Below are positions 63,814 to 64,000 of a stretch of DNA of 64,000 nucleotides, in pieces. The notes under the pieces are model-generated. The model ran no database searches and was not told the DNA's origin. It saw nothing but the letters and a program-made list of their open reading frames with translations. The first letter of the stretch is position 1, and each line of letters begins with the position of its first letter. The translations under genes were made by a program, and so were the position numbers. Where the stretch lies: positions 2,852,001 through 2,916,000 of the forward strand of contig CP021237.1 in assembly GCA_002151545.1 (NCBI GenBank). The letters are read 5' to 3'. This DNA comes from Sphingobacteriaceae bacterium GW460-11-11-14-LB5 (lineage in GTDB: Bacteria; Bacteroidota; Bacteroidia; Sphingobacteriales; Sphingobacteriaceae).

Positions 63814-64000
63814 CTAGTGCCTAATGATTACTTCTTTAGCTTTTAGGATATCGGAGTGATGGATACTAAAAGTGATTGCGCGACCCGAAATCTGCTTTTC
63901 GGAGAGTTCCACCTTCAGCACCTTATGATCAGGAAAGGTCAGCCTGCGCAGCACAAATATATTCCGGTAGTGTTGCCCAAAAACAGTGACATCCTGCAGA
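63814..64000 (-). CDS. C-terminal end of a conjugation-region protein (partial)
   Basis: An open frame enters from the right edge on the minus strand and ends at TAG, giving 61 residues: it includes 'RNIFVLRRLTFPDHKVLKVELSEKQISGR' and ends 'DILKAKEVIIRH'. A strand-rich C-terminus with an 'F-P-D-x-K-V-L-K-V-x-L-x-E-K-Q-I-S-G-R' segment is reminiscent of TraN/DUF4138-like proteins of conjugative transposons, but the identity is not certain. It is 3 bases upstream of the coupling-protein start. Confidence 0.5.
   Translation of the reverse strand, partial: LQDVTVFGQHYRNIFVLRRLTFPDHKVLKVELSEKQISGRAITFSIHHSDILKAKEVIIRH

Overview
The window looks like chromosome of a Pedobacter-like member of the Bacteroidota (Sphingobacteriaceae). 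This rests on two SusC/SusD pairs with sulfatases, an ECF sigma/FecR pair, Bacteroidota-specific families (DUF1573, DUF3276, DUF4099/DUF3945, ORF6N), promoters of the form TTG-N19-21-TAnnTTTG, few Shine-Dalgarno sites, and a tmRNA whose tag reads GENTYALAA. No species call can be made without a search.

Layout, 1-24930. The left end (1-603) holds the tail of a barrel-like protein and a VOC protein. An AT-rich block (about 900-6300) carries poorly known genes: a secreted protein, a zinc-ribbon DUF4145 protein, two orphans, then a compact run of FRG-domain, AlbA_2/Schlafen-type, orphan and lipoprotein genes. It ends beside a CAU tRNA. A Pif1-like helicase, a pentameric ligand-gated channel homologue and a short Hsp70 follow. 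About 0.9 kb of three imperfect repeats rich in hairpins separates these from a first sulfatase locus on the minus strand (AraC regulator, SusC, SusD, sulfatase, small lipoprotein; 12390-20007). Next come four small cold-shock-fold genes and a secreted PQQ-type dehydrogenase fused to a cytochrome c.

Layout, 25000-44640. This is mostly core metabolism: HAD phosphatase, Mpo1-like protein, proline dehydrogenase, S4 protein, aroB, sterol desaturase, then the aromatic amino acid cluster (prephenate dehydratase, DAHP synthase-chorismate mutase, aroA, aroC). Upstream of the prephenate dehydratase gene is a clear, apparently unreported transcription attenuator: a sigma promoter, a 20-residue leader peptide containing TYYFGYFYYF, an antiterminator arm at the leader stop codon, and a GC-rich terminator. 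A LytTR regulator and a TPR histidine kinase meet tail to tail, followed by a fused 2-oxo acid dehydrogenase E1, a DUF1573 protein and an aminotransferase.

Layout, 44791-64000. The tmRNA gene is followed by a tyrosine recombinase, ORF6N, a DUF3276-RadC fusion and a zinc-ribbon protein, and at the far end by conjugation genes (HTH proteins, DUF3945/DUF4099 proteins, M23 peptidase, TraG/VirD4-type coupling protein). I read this as one end of an integrative conjugative element inserted at the tmRNA 3' end; the other end lies outside the window. Its cargo (48672-57427) is a complete second sulfatase utilisation locus: ECF sigma, FecR anti-sigma, STN-type SusC, SusD and sulfatase, followed by a HEIGH-type metalloprotease. 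The anti-sigma gene starts at TTG with its ribosome site inside a potential hairpin.
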